Shown here: positions 1 to 12,831 of the stretch, in pieces
How positions within the stretch are numbered: the stretch's first letter is position 1
Layout of the letters: every line of letters begins with the position of its first letter
NCBI GenBank assembly: GCA_002946415.1
Contig: NJPS01000002.1
Span: forward strand, 363,383-427,382
Reading direction: 5' to 3'
From: Rutstroemia sp. NJR-2017a BVV2
Taxonomy: Eukaryota; Ascomycota; Leotiomycetes; Helotiales; Rutstroemiaceae
Length of the DNA: 64,000 nucleotides
Program-made: the position numbers and the translations under genes
Notes under the pieces: model-generated
Seen by the model: the letters and a program-made list of their open reading frames with translations, nothing else
Database searches by the model: none
What the model was told of the DNA's origin: nothing

Positions 1-528
1 AGTCTTTGGAAATCTGTAAGAATCTGACTTACTATCCATGAGCTAGCAAATCGTCAGCATCGGTTGAGATGGTATCTTCATCCGTTGCTTGCCGAATCTC
101 CTGGATGGCCTGTGAGTGCGGTTAGAACTCGAACGTCATCACATCCATCTTCCAGATCATCAACGCGAACTCACAAGCTCCATATCCTTAACGCTAGCAT
201 ATTTCGGCTCGACGAATTTCAAAGGATCTGAATAATCCCTATTCACCTGCCTATTCTTCTCCTTCAGCGTCGCGACTGCATAAGCTAAGCCGCCGCTTGC
301 CGCAGTCAACAATAAAACTCGTCCGGTACCCCATCCTGCCTGAGCTGGCTTCGGGCCGCGAGGGTCGTGGGGGAACTGTTCTGGTCGCTTCGCTGACGCA
401 GACTCCGTACTCTGCCACCTCGATCTTGTGGATGCTATGCTGTTGACGTGAATTTTTCCGAGTTGTCTGGGCTTACAAAAAGATGGCAATCTTGCGCCCG
501 CAATCGGGGGATGTCTCGCCGAGAACAT
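1..528 (-). CDS. DLD1: Mitochondrial D-lactate dehydrogenase (cytochrome), 5' part only
   Basis: This is the N-terminal part of an FAD-linked D-lactate dehydrogenase, which oxidises D-lactate to pyruvate at the inner mitochondrial membrane. The ATG is at 528-526. Exon 1 runs 528-175 (donor GTGAGT), exon 2 runs 109-33 (acceptor CACAG, donor GTAAGT), and the gene leaves the window at base 1. The protein begins with an Arg/Ser-rich presequence without acidic residues. A hydrophobic stretch (VLLLTAASGGLAYAV) at about residues 70-85 would be a membrane anchor. Then comes the family's PKYASVKDME motif, which continues after the intron as AIQEIRQ. The FAD-binding and catalytic domains lie outside the window. 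The call rests on this linker motif plus the presequence and anchor layout. Another FAD_binding_4 oxidase is possible but less likely. Confidence 0.75.
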
Positions 529-2361
529 GGCTCGGACTCGGGGATTGGTTGAAGCTCTTAGAGAACAAGGATCTTTTTCCTCCGATTACACTTCCCCTGC
601 ACTTTGGTAGATGCACATCCGGTAAACAGAATCTCTATGGAAGTGTTTGGACAACACCGCTTCGTGATGGTCCAGGTTGAAATGCAGAAATGGCGACTTG
701 CTTTGACAGATGATCGAAAGTCGAAAGTCGAAAGTCGAAAGTCGAACTGGAGGAGCAGCGAATGTCTCGGCTGAGGAGGAGAGAACGAACGAATTTATAG
801 TCTAGAGTATGATAAGTTAGAGTCTAAGGAAGAGTAGTGAGAAATAGTGAGAAGTGGAGCCTCTTGACCTGACCTGTCGGTATTCACAGAAACGTGGTAA
901 GGAGGTATTAGTACTCCCGCTCGCAAGGTAGAAGGTACATGGATGGTAGGAGGGAGGGAGGTGGCCAGGGACGAGGACGAATTGAAAGGAGGAAGGTGGA
1001 CAGTAGAAGGTATCGTGGCTTTGACTACGCACTGAGTACAATAAATAGAATAGAACTAGAGCCTGCGATCCGTAATCCGTAATCCGCTGTCCACAATCCG
1101 CTGTCAGTTAGTTGTTAGTTGTGGGTTTTGATTAAGCAGACATCTCATCCTCGTCTTCCAACGGATAGTATCACTTCGTATCCAGCAGCAGTAGTTAGCA
1201 GTAGGAGGTTCGGCCTCGGGTTTCCTCTTACGTGCCTCAATTGACTCATTGACTAATCTAGCGTTGTACTTGAAGTAGTTGCCCGTCTCGAGGATAACTG
1301 CTTGTGTGCCTGCCCTTGCTGTCCTGCGAAGCAGAGGTCTTCGCCGGGTTTAGGGTTGATGATGCGATGCCGTCGTAGCCATCCAGACGACTTCTATCTA
1401 GATTTGCCCTACCTTGATTCCGTCCTATCTGCCCGGCCCGCCCACGTCGTTTCTTCCCAAGTTACGACGAGTATAGTGCAATCCTATACTCTGAAATGCA
1501 TTACAAGTATCGAGCTTCGAGCCTCGGACCTCAATCTTCTGAGCAGTGTCAGACGAAGTAAGTATCTATACTCATCCAGTTACAACCGTTTGACCAGCTG
1601 ACCTGTGCCGTACGTAACAGTATGCGACCCCCCACTGCGCATAGACACGATATGGCTGCGATGCGAAAAGGTACAGCTATTGACATACAAAGTGATGTAA
1701 CTAGCTAAAATCTCTCATTCTTCGTATTGTTCTCTCGGAAGCCCCCCGAATTATTCTTAGCCTTACAATTTCAGAAAAGAGGCACGAGAGCAGGAAACCC
1801 ACTTTCCCCTCATCTCTCCTTGTCACCGACTTGGATTTTCTTACCTCATAATAACCACCCCGGATTTGTGTTGCATTGGCGTTGCGTCCCGAAGCCTTGG
1901 ATTGTCCGAATTTTCGCTTGCAAATACGGGAACCTGCGAACGAGTGTTGCTGTTGCAGGTCAAGAGCCTTCTAGATTTTCCGTTCATGTTCCACGATCGA
2001 CACTGATACCGTGGTACGCGTGACACCTTACTAAAACTTTATCCAGGATCCCACGGTCCGCGCAAGGATAATTAGCACCATCTGCGTTACATCAGAACAT
2101 CAAATAGAGATCCAAGTGCTTATTCCCTAAACGGACGGCAGCATTCTTCTTGCCTTGTCCGTTGCAGCATCACCAAATCTCAAGAATCACAGCATTTTAA
2201 ACATCAAGTGGATCGGGAGGGGTTGTATCATTCAGGTATCAGTTGACTCTTGCTATCTAGGTCAATTTTCTGATTCACTTGCTACTCGCAAGAACATTCG
2301 TAATTTTCCCATTCCATGACCATGACTCCCATATCCCAATACACAAAAGCAAAACGTACAT
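529..2361. other. Intergenic region, DLD1 / RPS4
   Basis: This 1.8 kb stretch has no convincing gene. Open frames here (for example 1302-1601 and 1727-2023) are short, low in coding character and lack a recognisable domain. Near its left end there is a perfect tandem array of the heptamer TCGAAAG, four units at 714-741. Around 1070-1105 the 8-mer AATCCGTA/AATCCGCT recurs. The left side is the promoter of the leftward D-lactate dehydrogenase gene. The right side is the 3' flank of the S4 gene. Confidence 0.5.
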
Positions 2362-3536
2362 TTAGTGGCCAGCAATGGCGTGAGCACGTCTGCGATCTCT
2401 CTCCTCGGCGATAGTAAGCTTGACACCCTTGCCCTTCGGCAGAGAGATCCATGGCTTCTCGGATCCGATGACGAAAACATTGCTCTCACGGGTAGCGAAA
2501 GAGTTGTCTATGGCGTCCTTGATGTGGACAATGTTGAAGCCTCCATCGTGACGTTCACGGTGAGTGATGACACCAACACGTCCCATGTTACGACCACCAG
2601 TGGCCATGGCGATAACACCAGTATCGAACTTGATGAAGTCGGTGATCTTGCCAGTCGCGAGGTCGATCTTCACCGTGTCGTTGACCTTGATGGCCGGGTC
2701 AGGGTAGCGGATACTATGATTTTAATTAGCATTTCTCGAGGGGAAAATATTCAAACCGTTGATCTAGCTCAAAGCGTCTCAGAGGGATCGACCAAAGCTT
2801 GGACCAACGGCTGAATGATGTCTGACAGAACTTACGTTCTAGCATCGTGCGTGACCAAGAATGGGATTCCGCCCTTGCCCAATTGCACTCTCTTGACCTT
2901 TCCAAGCTTGTATTCTGCCTCCTCGGCCTGGATTCGGTGGACGGTGAAACGACCCTTGGTGTCGTAAACCAAGCGGAAGTTCTCGCCAGTCTTCTCGATG
3001 CTAATGACATCCATGAAGCCAGCTGGGTAGGTGGCATCAGTGCGGACCTTGCCATCAACCTTGATCAAGCGTTGCATAACAATTGCCTTGGTCTCGCGAG
3101 AGTTGAGTGCATACTTCAGACGGTTGCGGATGAAGACAATAAGCGGCATGCAGTCTCGCAATTTGTGAGGACCGGGGGAAGGACGGGGAGCATAGGCACC
3201 GGACAGTTTGTCCAAGAGCCAGTGAGATGGAGCGCTCAAGCGCTTTTGGTGCTTCTTTCTGTACGACAAAGCGTATTAGTATTGACCCTAAAGATATTGA
3301 AGATGCGATTGTCCGAATTGATGTGCAATCGAAGCATTGCCAATGATATCCATCAAGCGGCTCGGAATAGTGAACTGTGCTTCTCAAATCCTCGCGAATT
3401 CAAAGCCAAACCCATTTACCATCCCGTCGCGAAGACTGAAATATCTAGGTCTGCAACGAAGGCTTGCGTCGAAAGAAAGGGAATCGCTGGAGGATTGCTG
3501 ATTAAGGTGAGAATTAACTTACGGTCCTCTACCCAT
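2362..3536 (-). CDS. RPS4: 40S ribosomal protein S4 (eS4)
   Basis: Structural component of the small ribosomal subunit. Three coding exons: 3536-3523 (only 14 bases, encoding MGRGP up to the second base of Pro), 3258-2836 and 2713-2362. Together they give 262 residues, the normal eukaryotic S4e length. The protein starts [15 protein letters not shown], the conserved family N-terminus, which fixes the tiny first exon. An S4 RNA-binding domain ([12 protein letters not shown]) lies near residues 45-110 and the KOW-type segment ([14 protein letters not shown]) near residues 175-200. The phrase [10 protein letters not shown] spans the second splice. A microexon holding the start codon followed by a 264-base intron is common in fungal ribosomal protein genes, where introns often carry expression signals. 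Confidence 0.97.
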
Positions 3537-4942
3537 GATTGCGTCTCAAAAATATAGACTGGGTGGTTGTTGAAGTGGTCGAAGTTGTCGTTGGCCGTGA
3601 AGGGAATGGAAAACCAAAATTCAATTTCAAAATTATTTGCAAGTGCGCAAAGCGCTAGCGTGGAAAATTAAGCGAAAGTTCTTCAGGTGTCAAGGCCAAA
3701 TTATCTTATCAGGTGACAGCGCGAGCACAGGCGCGCTTCTCGATCCGCGCCTGACCTGATGCTTTAGCCTCCGTGTTTAGTGGGGCAGCTTTTCCATCGT
3801 CAGAAAAATGAGTTGTGTACCGAAGGAGACGCGGAAACCGCCTCGAAACGTGGTTGTCGGCTGTCGCGTTCCCGCCGTGAGAAGAAACCTACCGTTTACC
3901 GGTATTTGTGATATCGGAAGACGACTGACAAAGTGAACGAGGAAGACTAAATACAAAATACAGGTACGTGACTTTCCAACTCTCTTCGATTTCCTTTACT
4001 GCTTAGTAAGAATGGCGAGGGCCTGTAACTTACAAGAAAACAAGACAACAAGACAACCAAAAGGCTCATTCATTTCATGCACTGGAAGGAAGCTACACAA
4101 GAGGATATCCTTCACAACAACAACCAACTATCCCACCCTCTTTGCTCCGAAATTTTAGAAAACGATAAACGGACTGTGCTCCGTCTTTTCTTGGTTGTTG
4201 TCTTCCCATCTGAGCCATCATATCTCGCACGGGCTTAGATATTCTGGTTTTGCGGCTGCTCAACCGTCGATAGCCACAATCAACAGCCAGCGGCCAGAAA
4301 CTCTAGGGATGTTGTATACACATACAAAAGCCATTTATTGGTGAAAGGAACACAGCTTTCTTCTCTCTATCACTCTGCTCTGGCTTCATCTAAACGCCAA
4401 GCACTGCTTCTGAGTCCATAGCTTAATTCACTTCTCTTTACATTGCCTCACCTTTCATTTTTCACTGCTCCTTCCATATATCCAAAAGGGAAGCATTCAC
4501 TTCACCTTCCTTTCCTGTCCTCTTCTCTTCGCAGCTTTCTTTTAAATTCCTGCTGTCTCAACCTTCTCATTCTCTCTGAATCCACCTCCAATCTACTACC
4601 CTTGAGCTGTCAATCGTCGGTCTTCAACATCGATCGAGATCATTTATCTTTCAAGCAAGCAAAAAGTAGCTGATTTGTCTGCTGCCCACTACCATCCGGA
4701 AGATTTATCTGTCTGACGGATCATTTTCCCCATACAAGGTTGGTCTGATTCCCAGTAAGCAATTCCTCATCTTTCGTCTTGTTTCGATCTGCCAGCTTCA
4801 TTACATGGAAAACTGTTTGAAGTAGATCCAAGTCGAGTTCGCGCACGATTTCAATTCAAGACAAATGATTCCAATAAATTTATTGGTCCTTGCGATTTAC
4901 TAATACATATTCTCCAGTAGAGGTCGTGCATCTTCTCTCAAT
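3537..4942. promoter_or_regulatory. Divergent promoter region, RPS4 / RdRP
   Basis: A 1.4 kb gene-free stretch between the start codons of two divergently transcribed genes. The right half (about 4360-4720) is strongly pyrimidine-rich on the + strand (runs of CTTCTCT and CTTTCCT type), as is usual for fungal promoter or 5' UTR DNA. I see no convincing open frame. A short frame at 4443-4673 is low-complexity Ser/Leu translation of this CT-rich DNA. Confidence 0.4.
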
Positions 4943-7900
4943 ATGAGGGCCAATCAATATGCACCTCCACTCCGCATGAGAGATGGTAATGCTTCACCGC
5001 GCACTCAGCTGAGGTATTCTCACAGTCCCAGATCAGTCGCCTTGCAACCTGCGATCCCGCCTATTCAAATAAGGCCACATGCGGAGTGGCAGAATCAGGT
5101 TGAGTTGACCCTCTTAATCTCAAATCTTGATCCGTCCACCACAACATACGATCTTTATCGAAATTTTCATGTTCACGGTACTGTTGTGTTCATTGAGATT
5201 TTCGAAGGGAGGGATGGGAAACGAGGAGGAGGCAAGGTTCGGTTTTCACCTCCACCAGCTCCGTTCTGGAACAACTCATTTCCTATCACTGCCGAAGATG
5301 GCAGTACTACCTGCAACGTTTTCCTTTCCGTCGACAAGAGGCGAAATTCAGATGGTAAATTCCAGAGCCCAATCAAGCCGAATGTATTCTACGATACAAA
5401 AATGAAGCTAAATGCTTCGAGCCTTCAGTTTGGCGTCATGGTGTATCCAGATACATATATGCCCATGTACAGTCTTACAGCGATTAACATGGAAGATATC
5501 TCCTTCACTATGAACCTACCGAAGGGCAAAATCGAGGCGCACTTTACGGTGCGATTCACAGATCCGCGGATTCAAGGCGACACTGGATACCAGAGTTCGA
5601 CAGAAATTGGAAAATACAACCGCACAAATCTGTACATGTTCTCCATACCTTTCGGTCAGTTGAAGGTGATTGAGCAAGTAAAAGACGAGAACGATGATTT
5701 GGTACTCCTTATAAGCTTGGATAGTCCACCCCGATTCTTTCGGAAACGTGATGACCAGAAAGCCAGTCATCAGGTGGGTGGTTTAGTGTGGAATGAGCAG
5801 GATACATGGTATAGGCAGACCGACATGGTCTATGACCCGTACCCACTAGAAAAAGTTCCCATTTCTTTGTGCAAAGAGCAACCAGTCATTGATATTGGTA
5901 AGTCGTTGAGTTACCCTAGAATGAAATGAGCTGACCTGAGAAGGCCGCTGGACCACGTATCGCTTTGTGTTTAGTCAAACCCGAAATAACCCACAGGTAT
6001 TTTCCCAGATGAAGAAGGCACTACAGGACTTCAACATTGAGGTTGTACCTCTGCCAGAACTTAAATATTCGGTAGCACATAAGGCTGAATTGTGGTCTCT
6101 GGTCGGTACAAGAGGTGAAGCTGCGGACCTACGATCTCTCGGAAAGGACTTGGCAACAGTACAACTTCCTTTCGAAGTTCGATACCAGTTGGAAGTCTGT
6201 ATCTCTCGTGAGATCATTAACGAGTACAATATCGACAAGAACTTCCTCAACGCTTTGGAAAAGTTGGCTTCGGCAGACCCTAGCAAAGCCCAAAACATTC
6301 TCGAATACGTTGCTGAGAATTATACTCGACTTTACCATCCTATGACAATTTTCGATAACCAAGAAGCCTTGGCTTTTTCGTCTATGACAGACATACCGCA
6401 TTACTGCGCGTTCTCACGGAAAGCCACCGTTACACCCACCACAATCTATTTCAGTTCGCCGTCTGTAGAAACAACCAACCGCGTCTTAAGACACTACTCG
6501 AAGGAGAATGGTGAGGGGCGCTTTTTGCGTGTTCAATTTACAGATGAGAAGTTTGAGGTCGGTTCATACAATGCCAATCTCGTTGCTCCAAGACTGACAT
6601 GATACAGGGACGCATCAACGCTTGTGCGGACAAAGCTCATAACGATGAACTCTTCACAAGGGTGTTTAGGACGATCCGCAACGGCATTCGTATTGGTGAC
6701 CGTCACTACGAATTTCTTGCTTTTGGCAACTCGCAATTTCGAGAGAACGGTGCATACTTTTTCTATCCAACATCGTATCTATCTTGTGATGACATTCGCC
6801 GCTGGATGGGTACTTTTTCACACATTAATGTGGTTGCAAAGTATGCAGCAAGACTGGGCCAGTGTTTCTCTACGACTCGAGCTATCAATGGACTTTCTGC
6901 ACCAGATCTAATCAAGATACCCGATATTGAAAGAAACGGGTTTACCTTCACCGATGGAGTTGGCAAAATCTCCCCGTTTTTGGCCCAAATGATTGCTGCC
7001 GAACTTAAGCTCCGTGCAGCCATAACCCCTTCTGCATTTCAGTTCCGATTAGGTGGTTGTAAAGGTGTTTTAGTAGTCTCCCCTGATGCCAAGGGCAAAG
7101 AGGTTCATATTCGCAAGAGTCAGCAAAAGTTCCAAGCTGTTTATAACGGATTAGAGATCATTCGCTGCTCGCAGTTCATGACCGCTGCCCTAAACCGGCA
7201 GACCATTACCATTCTCTCTGCTCTAGGTGTTGAAGATGAAGTGTTTCTAGACATGTTGTCGGAACAACTTTCGAACTACCAGAATGCTATGAGCGACAAC
7301 ACATTGGCATTGAGTCTACTCAATCGTTACATTGATGACAATCATATGACGATTAACATTGCTGGTATGATTCTGAGTGGTTTCATGACGGAGAGAGAGC
7401 CATTCGTGCTGTCCCTCCTTCACTTGTGGCGATCCTGGTCGATTAAATTGCTCAAGGAGAAAGCAAAGATCATTGTCGAGAATGGAGCATTTGTCCTTGG
7501 CTGCGTCGACGAGACTGACACATTGCGAGGTTACACCAAGCCAACAGTAGCACGTGGTATGACCTACAAAGAAGAAGAGCTGCCTCAAATCTTTATTCAA
7601 GTCCCTGACAAGGAGAACCCTACTCAGTACAACGTCATTGAGGGTATTTGTCTTGTGGGTCGAAATCCGTCTCTTCACCCTGGTGATCTAAGAGTAGTTC
7701 AAGCTGTGGATGTACCAGCCTTACACCACTTACGTGATGTCGTGGTATTCCCTCAGAGCGGAGAGAAAGATATTCCTAGCATGTGTTCTGGTGGTGACCT
7801 TGATGGAGACGATTACTTTGTTATTTGGGATAAGAAGCTTCAGCCAAAGGAATGGAATTGCGAGCCAATGCATTATAATGCTCCCGAACCAGTACAGCTT

Positions 7901-9307
7901 AACAGACCTGTTGTGGTGCTTGATTTGATGATGTTCTTCGTTCGTTACATGAAGAATGACTCGTTGCCTACCATTGCACATGCCCATTTGGCATCAGCAG
8001 ACTACCTCATCCGTGGAGTGAAGGATCCGAAATGTGAGTGAACGTCCCAGACATTCATCGTTCCAATTGTCCAAACTAACATTTATAAAGGCCTTGAGCT
8101 TGCTGAACTTCATTCTAAAGCCGTTGACTACGTCAAAACCGGTCAGCCTGCCCAAATGCCAAAACGTTTGAGGGTGGCAAAATGGCCGCATTTTATGGAA
8201 AAGAGATTCAAGCCAAAGGCAGCAACCTACCACTCGGAGAAGATCCTTGGTCGATTGTATGATAGGGTTGAGAGTGTTGACTTTGTCCCACAGTATGATG
8301 CACCTTTCGACAAACGTATCTTGCGGGCATATCAGCTCGAAAGCAGTGTCCTCAAAGCCGCTCGTCAGACAAAGTCAAAGTACGACACAGCAATGCGTCG
8401 AATTATGGCTCAACAGGAGATCAAAACCGAATTCGAAGTGTGGTCCACCTTCGTGCTTTCGAAACCTCGTGTCGGTAGCGACTACAAACTCCAAGAGGAG
8501 ATGGCCTTGATTACTGGCGCGTTCAAGGATCGTTTCCGCCAAGAGTGCATCGATCGAGCCGGGGGCAAAGAGTTCTCTGTGCTTGGACCTTTCGTAGCCG
8601 CAATGTACAAGGTGACAAAAGAAGAAACGGATATTGCACTAGCTGAGTGTCGGGCAACCAAAGTCGTTCATGGCATTACTGTACCGAAGAGAAAGATGAG
8701 ACCCGAGTCAATGCCGCTGATTAGTTTCCCATGGTTGTTCGAAAAGGAACTGAGCAGAATTGCAACCGGCATTGAGGCAATGGACGAATTCGAGGAGAGA
8801 GGATTTGAGACTGCTGATATCAACAAGCCACATGCTCAAGGTTCGAAACGTCACATTGGGATGTCCTCTCTTCCAGAAGACGATGTCATCAAACAAGAGA
8901 ATGGTGTCATTATTCATCGGGGTGAAGTCCTTGATCTCTTCCAGGATAGCGCTTCTGATGGTGGCATTGATGATGAGTCTGAGGACGTACGCTCTCCCGC
9001 TGACCTCTCTGAATCTATGCAAGACCTTGTGGACGTTCATTTGGCGGCAAATCTAGCGGCGCTCAGATGCTCACCACCACCACTCAATGCCAGTCCATCC
9101 AACCCAGTCAGCAATCATACCGCAGACAATTCCAAGGAAGGAGCAGCACCATTGTTGTTGGAGACAAAGATTTCTATGCCATCTGTCCCGGATACCGAGC
9201 CTGGCTCTGAGGTTGACACGGATGATGAACAGATCGTGGAGATCGTCGAGGAGGAAGATTTCGAGACTCCAGCAATCAACAAACTATCCTGCCTCTTGGA
9301 CCTATAG
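4943..9307 (+). CDS. RNA-dependent RNA polymerase (RNA silencing)
   Basis: Copies single-stranded RNA into double-stranded RNA for Dicer in the fungal RNAi pathway. Four exons: 4943-5897, 5944-6557, 6608-8033 and 8091-9307 (introns 46, 50 and 57 bases), giving 1,403 residues with phase kept throughout. The N-terminal 330 residues resemble the RRM-like region of Sad-1/Rdp1-type enzymes (LTLLISNLDPSTTTYDLYRN). The catalytic core includes TDGVGKISP and the active-site motif CSGGDLDGDDYF, with the three Asp of DLDGD at residues 920-924, so the enzyme looks active. The C-terminal 120 residues are acidic and low complexity. The protein is closer in layout to the Sad-1/RRP group than to QDE-1, but I cannot assign the paralogue without a tree, so no symbol is given. 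There is no frame damage. Confidence 0.95.
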
Positions 9308-9666
9308 TAGCTTGGTTGTGGTCCTGGAACTGTGTCTCACTGCGACTGTTTAAGGGTTACAATATTTGGAGCCTTCGTTACTTTCTTCAAAAGTATTTAT
9401 GGAATGAATTGCGTGTTATTTAAAGCGCGAGGAACTCCGTGGTTCATGGATGTAGCAGCGATTCCGATGACTTCGGTGGAATGATACATACAAGCGCGTG
9501 CAGGCTTGAGATGTGCATTATGCTGGTGTTTTACATAGGCATATAGAAAATCACGATGGGCTTCAACACATACAATTCCACGGTGATAGCTTCCAGAGAC
9601 TGCCATTAGAAGTACTTTTGATTTGGGATACGTCTATGTAATACCTCATGAAAACGAAGACACAAT
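9308..9666. other. Convergent intergenic, RdRP / HOM2
   Basis: About 360 bases between two stop codons of converging genes. It should hold both 3' UTRs and polyadenylation sites. Nothing else is visible. Confidence 0.4.
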
Positions 9667-11001
9667 TTATATATAGCCCTTTAGTACTGCCGCTTCGGCG
9701 TTCAGTATCGAGGAGCCTGCAGCTCCAATAACGGCTAAGGAGTGTTAGTCGACAGGAATGATGGGAACCAGAGGACGTTCGGAGCTTACTATTATGACTC
9801 AGAGCCACAAACTTGATATCAAAGATTCCACTTTCATCCTCCCTCACCCGCCCCACACTCACTGTATATCCGTTCTGCGTGTTCCTGTCCAACCTTGGTT
9901 GCGGCCGATCGGCCTCCTCCATTACTGCAATAGCCGGTTGAGGTGCAGACGGGCATCCCAAAGTCTCCGCCTCACTGACATACTCTCTCATTGCCTTTTT
10001 AACTTGTTCAGCAGTTGGACGTGGACCATCTCTGTTCTTGAATCTCAGCGACACACAAGCCATATGACCGTCCAAAACTGCGACCCTGTTGCACGCAGCC
10101 GAGATCTTCAGCTCAGATTGCTCCTCAAAACCAGTGACTTCCGCATTGACCTTGCCGAGAATCTTCTGTGCTTCCGTCTCCAGCTTGTCTTCCTCCCCGG
10201 AGATGAATGGCACCACATTGTCGAGAATATCCATACTGCTGACGCCAGGGTAGCCGGCACCGGAGACGGCTTGCATGGTCACGACGCTGACTTGGTCGAC
10301 GGGTCCGAAGGCTTTTTGTATAGCGGCGAAGGGAATCACTATGCCGATGACAGCACAATTCGAGTTGCAGACCAGGAATCCCTTCTTGAGGGAATGCTGT
10401 TTCCGTTGATGAGGGATGAGGTCGAAATGGGGGAGGTTCACTGTCGGGACGATGAGGGGCACAAGAGGATCGCGGCGGTAGTTTTTGGCGTTGGAGAAGA
10501 CTGCTAATTCTGCTTTCATGAATTCCATCTCTTCAAGCCAGCACCGGTATCAGTTAGCCATTGACCGATCCATCATATTTATTCGCACCATATCCAGCAT
10601 TTGAAAGACAAACATACCAATGTCCCCCGCAACATCAGAGTCCAGCCCGCTGAATACAATATCGCAGTCCTGGAACTCGCTCGCTTTGCACTCTTTGACG
10701 ACGAGGTCTCCGATCTCGGCGGTCATGGGGAAGGCTTGCTTCCATTTCACGGCATCTTTGTATTTTTTGCCTGCGGAGCGAGATGATGCGCCGACAGCAT
10801 GGAGCTTGAGATAGGGATGTTGCGCGAGCAAGAGGATGAATCGCTGACCAACGGAGCCGGTGCAACCAAGGACACCTAGGGTAGCAGGTTAGTATTGGAG
10901 GCGTAGGGAAGTTGATTGGGTCGGGCTGTAAAGTCTTTTGGAGGGGTTATGGGTTATCGAATTGACTTACCGCAGCGTTTTGTAGGGAATTGGGATGCCA
11001 T
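9667..11001 (-). CDS. HOM2: Aspartate-semialdehyde dehydrogenase
   Basis: Reduces beta-aspartyl phosphate to aspartate semialdehyde with NADPH, the second step of threonine/methionine synthesis. Four exons: 11001-10971, 10875-10618, 10530-9790 and 9734-9667. They total 365 residues, the length of the yeast enzyme. The N-terminus carries the nucleotide-binding loop [11 protein letters not shown] across the first splice. The catalytic Cys is at residue 155 in NSNCAVIG. The substrate-binding part has [11 protein letters not shown], and the C-terminus reads [12 protein letters not shown] across the last splice, all family hallmarks. The gene lacks the N-terminal extension of lysine-pathway bacterial forms. 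It converges on the RdRP gene. I see no anomaly. Confidence 0.96.
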
Positions 11002-11615
11002 AATGTGAACAGGTTCTTGAATCAAGGAACGGGTATAATCTTGAGTTTAGCAGAGGTAGAAATAGGAAGTGGAAAGGGTCCAATAGAAAATGGGTAAAGT
11101 CCGAATAATACTGTGACTGTTTTATAGAATCCCACTGTGGGGAGCAAGGCTGGCATGTTTTTTTCATGGTGCGTACCCCACATATGCACCTGCACCGCGC
11201 AAGGCTGATGAAATCTGCATGAAAGATTTGCCACGGGTTTATCACCTGGTTAATTGCAGTTGAACATCATTGGCATGAGTTAATGCTCCCGAGGATCCGA
11301 AGGGGTAAATTCACACTGATAAATGCCCCAATTGTTTCAACATAGTCAAATAGAAAACAAGAAGGCCCTTGTATATCACGGGAAAAGATTCATAGAGCAA
11401 AAGACATCATTCAGCACCAACTTAGTGTAAGGTATAACTCAATCGCACAGTCCTTTCACTTGCATAGGAGAAAGTATAGGCATATTTTGGTGAATTGAAA
11501 CGCTATGCGGTACAATGTTATGCTCCACGAAGAGAGCAGAGTGGTGTGATCTTGCCAACTCAAAAACGCCCTAGTTCTACATGCCGCCCATGATATTATT
11601 GCTGTGATGCGGGCT
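11002..11615. other. Intergenic region upstream of HOM2
   Basis: About 610 bases holding the promoter of the leftward HOM2 gene and the 3' flank of the Mix17-like gene. The short frames seen here (10967-11245 and 11022-11234 on the minus strand) overlap the HOM2 start region and have no domain. Confidence 0.35.
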
Positions 11616-12179
11616 CTAGTAAGGTCTCGCAGCGGTTTGGCAAGCTTTCTACAAATAGAGCGTTAGCAGGAATTTGCAGAACTGAAGAGGCGAATGGCAT
11701 ACCAGTTGCTCCAAATACCAGTTGCAGATTGACATGTTTCCTTGTTGCTCATCCATACACTTGTTGAAGTTTTGGATCTGGAGGTCGCATCGCTGTTCGC
11801 CGAATTGGTTTGTGTTCTGCGACTCCGATGCTACAGCGCCGTTGTCTTGAGCTGCCTCTGGTGCGCTGGAACCTCCACCGAAGAAACCACCGATCGCATG
11901 GCCAATAGAAGAACCGATGGCAACACCTCTACAGACATATGATCAGTATGGAGCCATGTAAAAGCAATGCGACCCGAGAACTTACGCTGCGGTGCTGGCA
12001 ACTTGTCCGAGTATACCTGGACTGGATGAGGATTGCTGTTGACCGGCTGCAGGAGGTGCTGTAGTTGCGGCAGCTGGTTTTGGTGGGTATGCAGCTGTGG
12101 TTGCTGGTCGAGTTTGCTGAACTGTAGGCGTCGCTGGCTTGCGAGGGGCTGCGGTGGGACGTCCTCTTTGACGGGGCAT
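11616..12179 (-). CDS. MIX17: Twin CX9C (CHCH) mitochondrial protein, Mix17/CHCHD2-CHCHD10 type
   Basis: A small intermembrane-space protein imported by the Mia40 disulfide relay and linked to cristae and respiratory function. Exons 12179-11986, 11928-11703 and 11648-11616 give 150 residues. The N-terminal 65 residues are basic and Ala/Pro/Gln-rich. A Gly-rich hydrophobic stretch follows (GVAIGSSIGHAIGGFF, residues 66-81), as in CHCHD2/CHCHD10. The C-terminus has two exact CX9C motifs: Cys112-Cys122 and Cys133-Cys143, the last one encoded just after the third exon begins. The final exon is only 33 bases. The order low-complexity N-terminus, glycine zipper, CHCH separates this family from other twin-CX9C proteins. 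Confidence 0.92.
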
Positions 12180-12831
12180 TTTGATATCGGTTTATTGGGA
12201 TTCGGAGACAAAGAGATCTAAGTAATGAAGAATTTCTAAGGTTCTGCGATGCGACGTTTGTCGAGACTTCTAACTGGAGGTGATGTATATGTACTGTGAT
12301 GAAGGCAATTAAGAAACTCGAGGAATTTGCCGGAATCCAAACATACGATCGTTTGATTGGTCGTAATTTAAGAGCTAACTGTAATAGTCTTATACCTACC
12401 TTTGTATGAACAGGGCCCGCGGCGTGAACGACTATCTTCATGAAATATCAGGGTACGCTGGAAAGCAGGACGAATGCTAGAAATTTGATGGCTTTTTCAG
12501 TTTATTGCAAAGGTTCAGCATAGTTGACCGTCGTTTTACTATTACTAACTTAAATGAATTGGGGAGAGTTGAGCCTGACGGGCAATGACTTCTCCAACCC
12601 CTAATACTTTCACCTTGGTGCATTGAGACTGCGGTTAAGAGCCCGAAATAGCAGGGCTCGGAGATTCTGACGGTGCGTTTGAATTCAGCGCACTCTCCTC
12701 TCCGACGTGTGGATCAACAACTTTAGAGTCGTGGTATCATCCATTGATCAACCCAAAAACGCCGTTCTCCAATGAATGCAGTGAGCAATTTGTGATTCCT
12801 CTGCGCTTCAATGCGCAATTAGGCAAATGTG
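12180..12831. other. Intergenic, Mix17 / LRP1
   Basis: About 650 bases with the promoter of the leftward Mix17-like gene and the 3' flank of LRP1. No gene or structured element is recognised. Confidence 0.35.

Noticed and set aside
1302..1601. Open frame on the + strand starting MCACPCC
   Set aside because: Cys/Pro-rich start only, no domain and no splice partner. It looks like chance translation of intergenic DNA.
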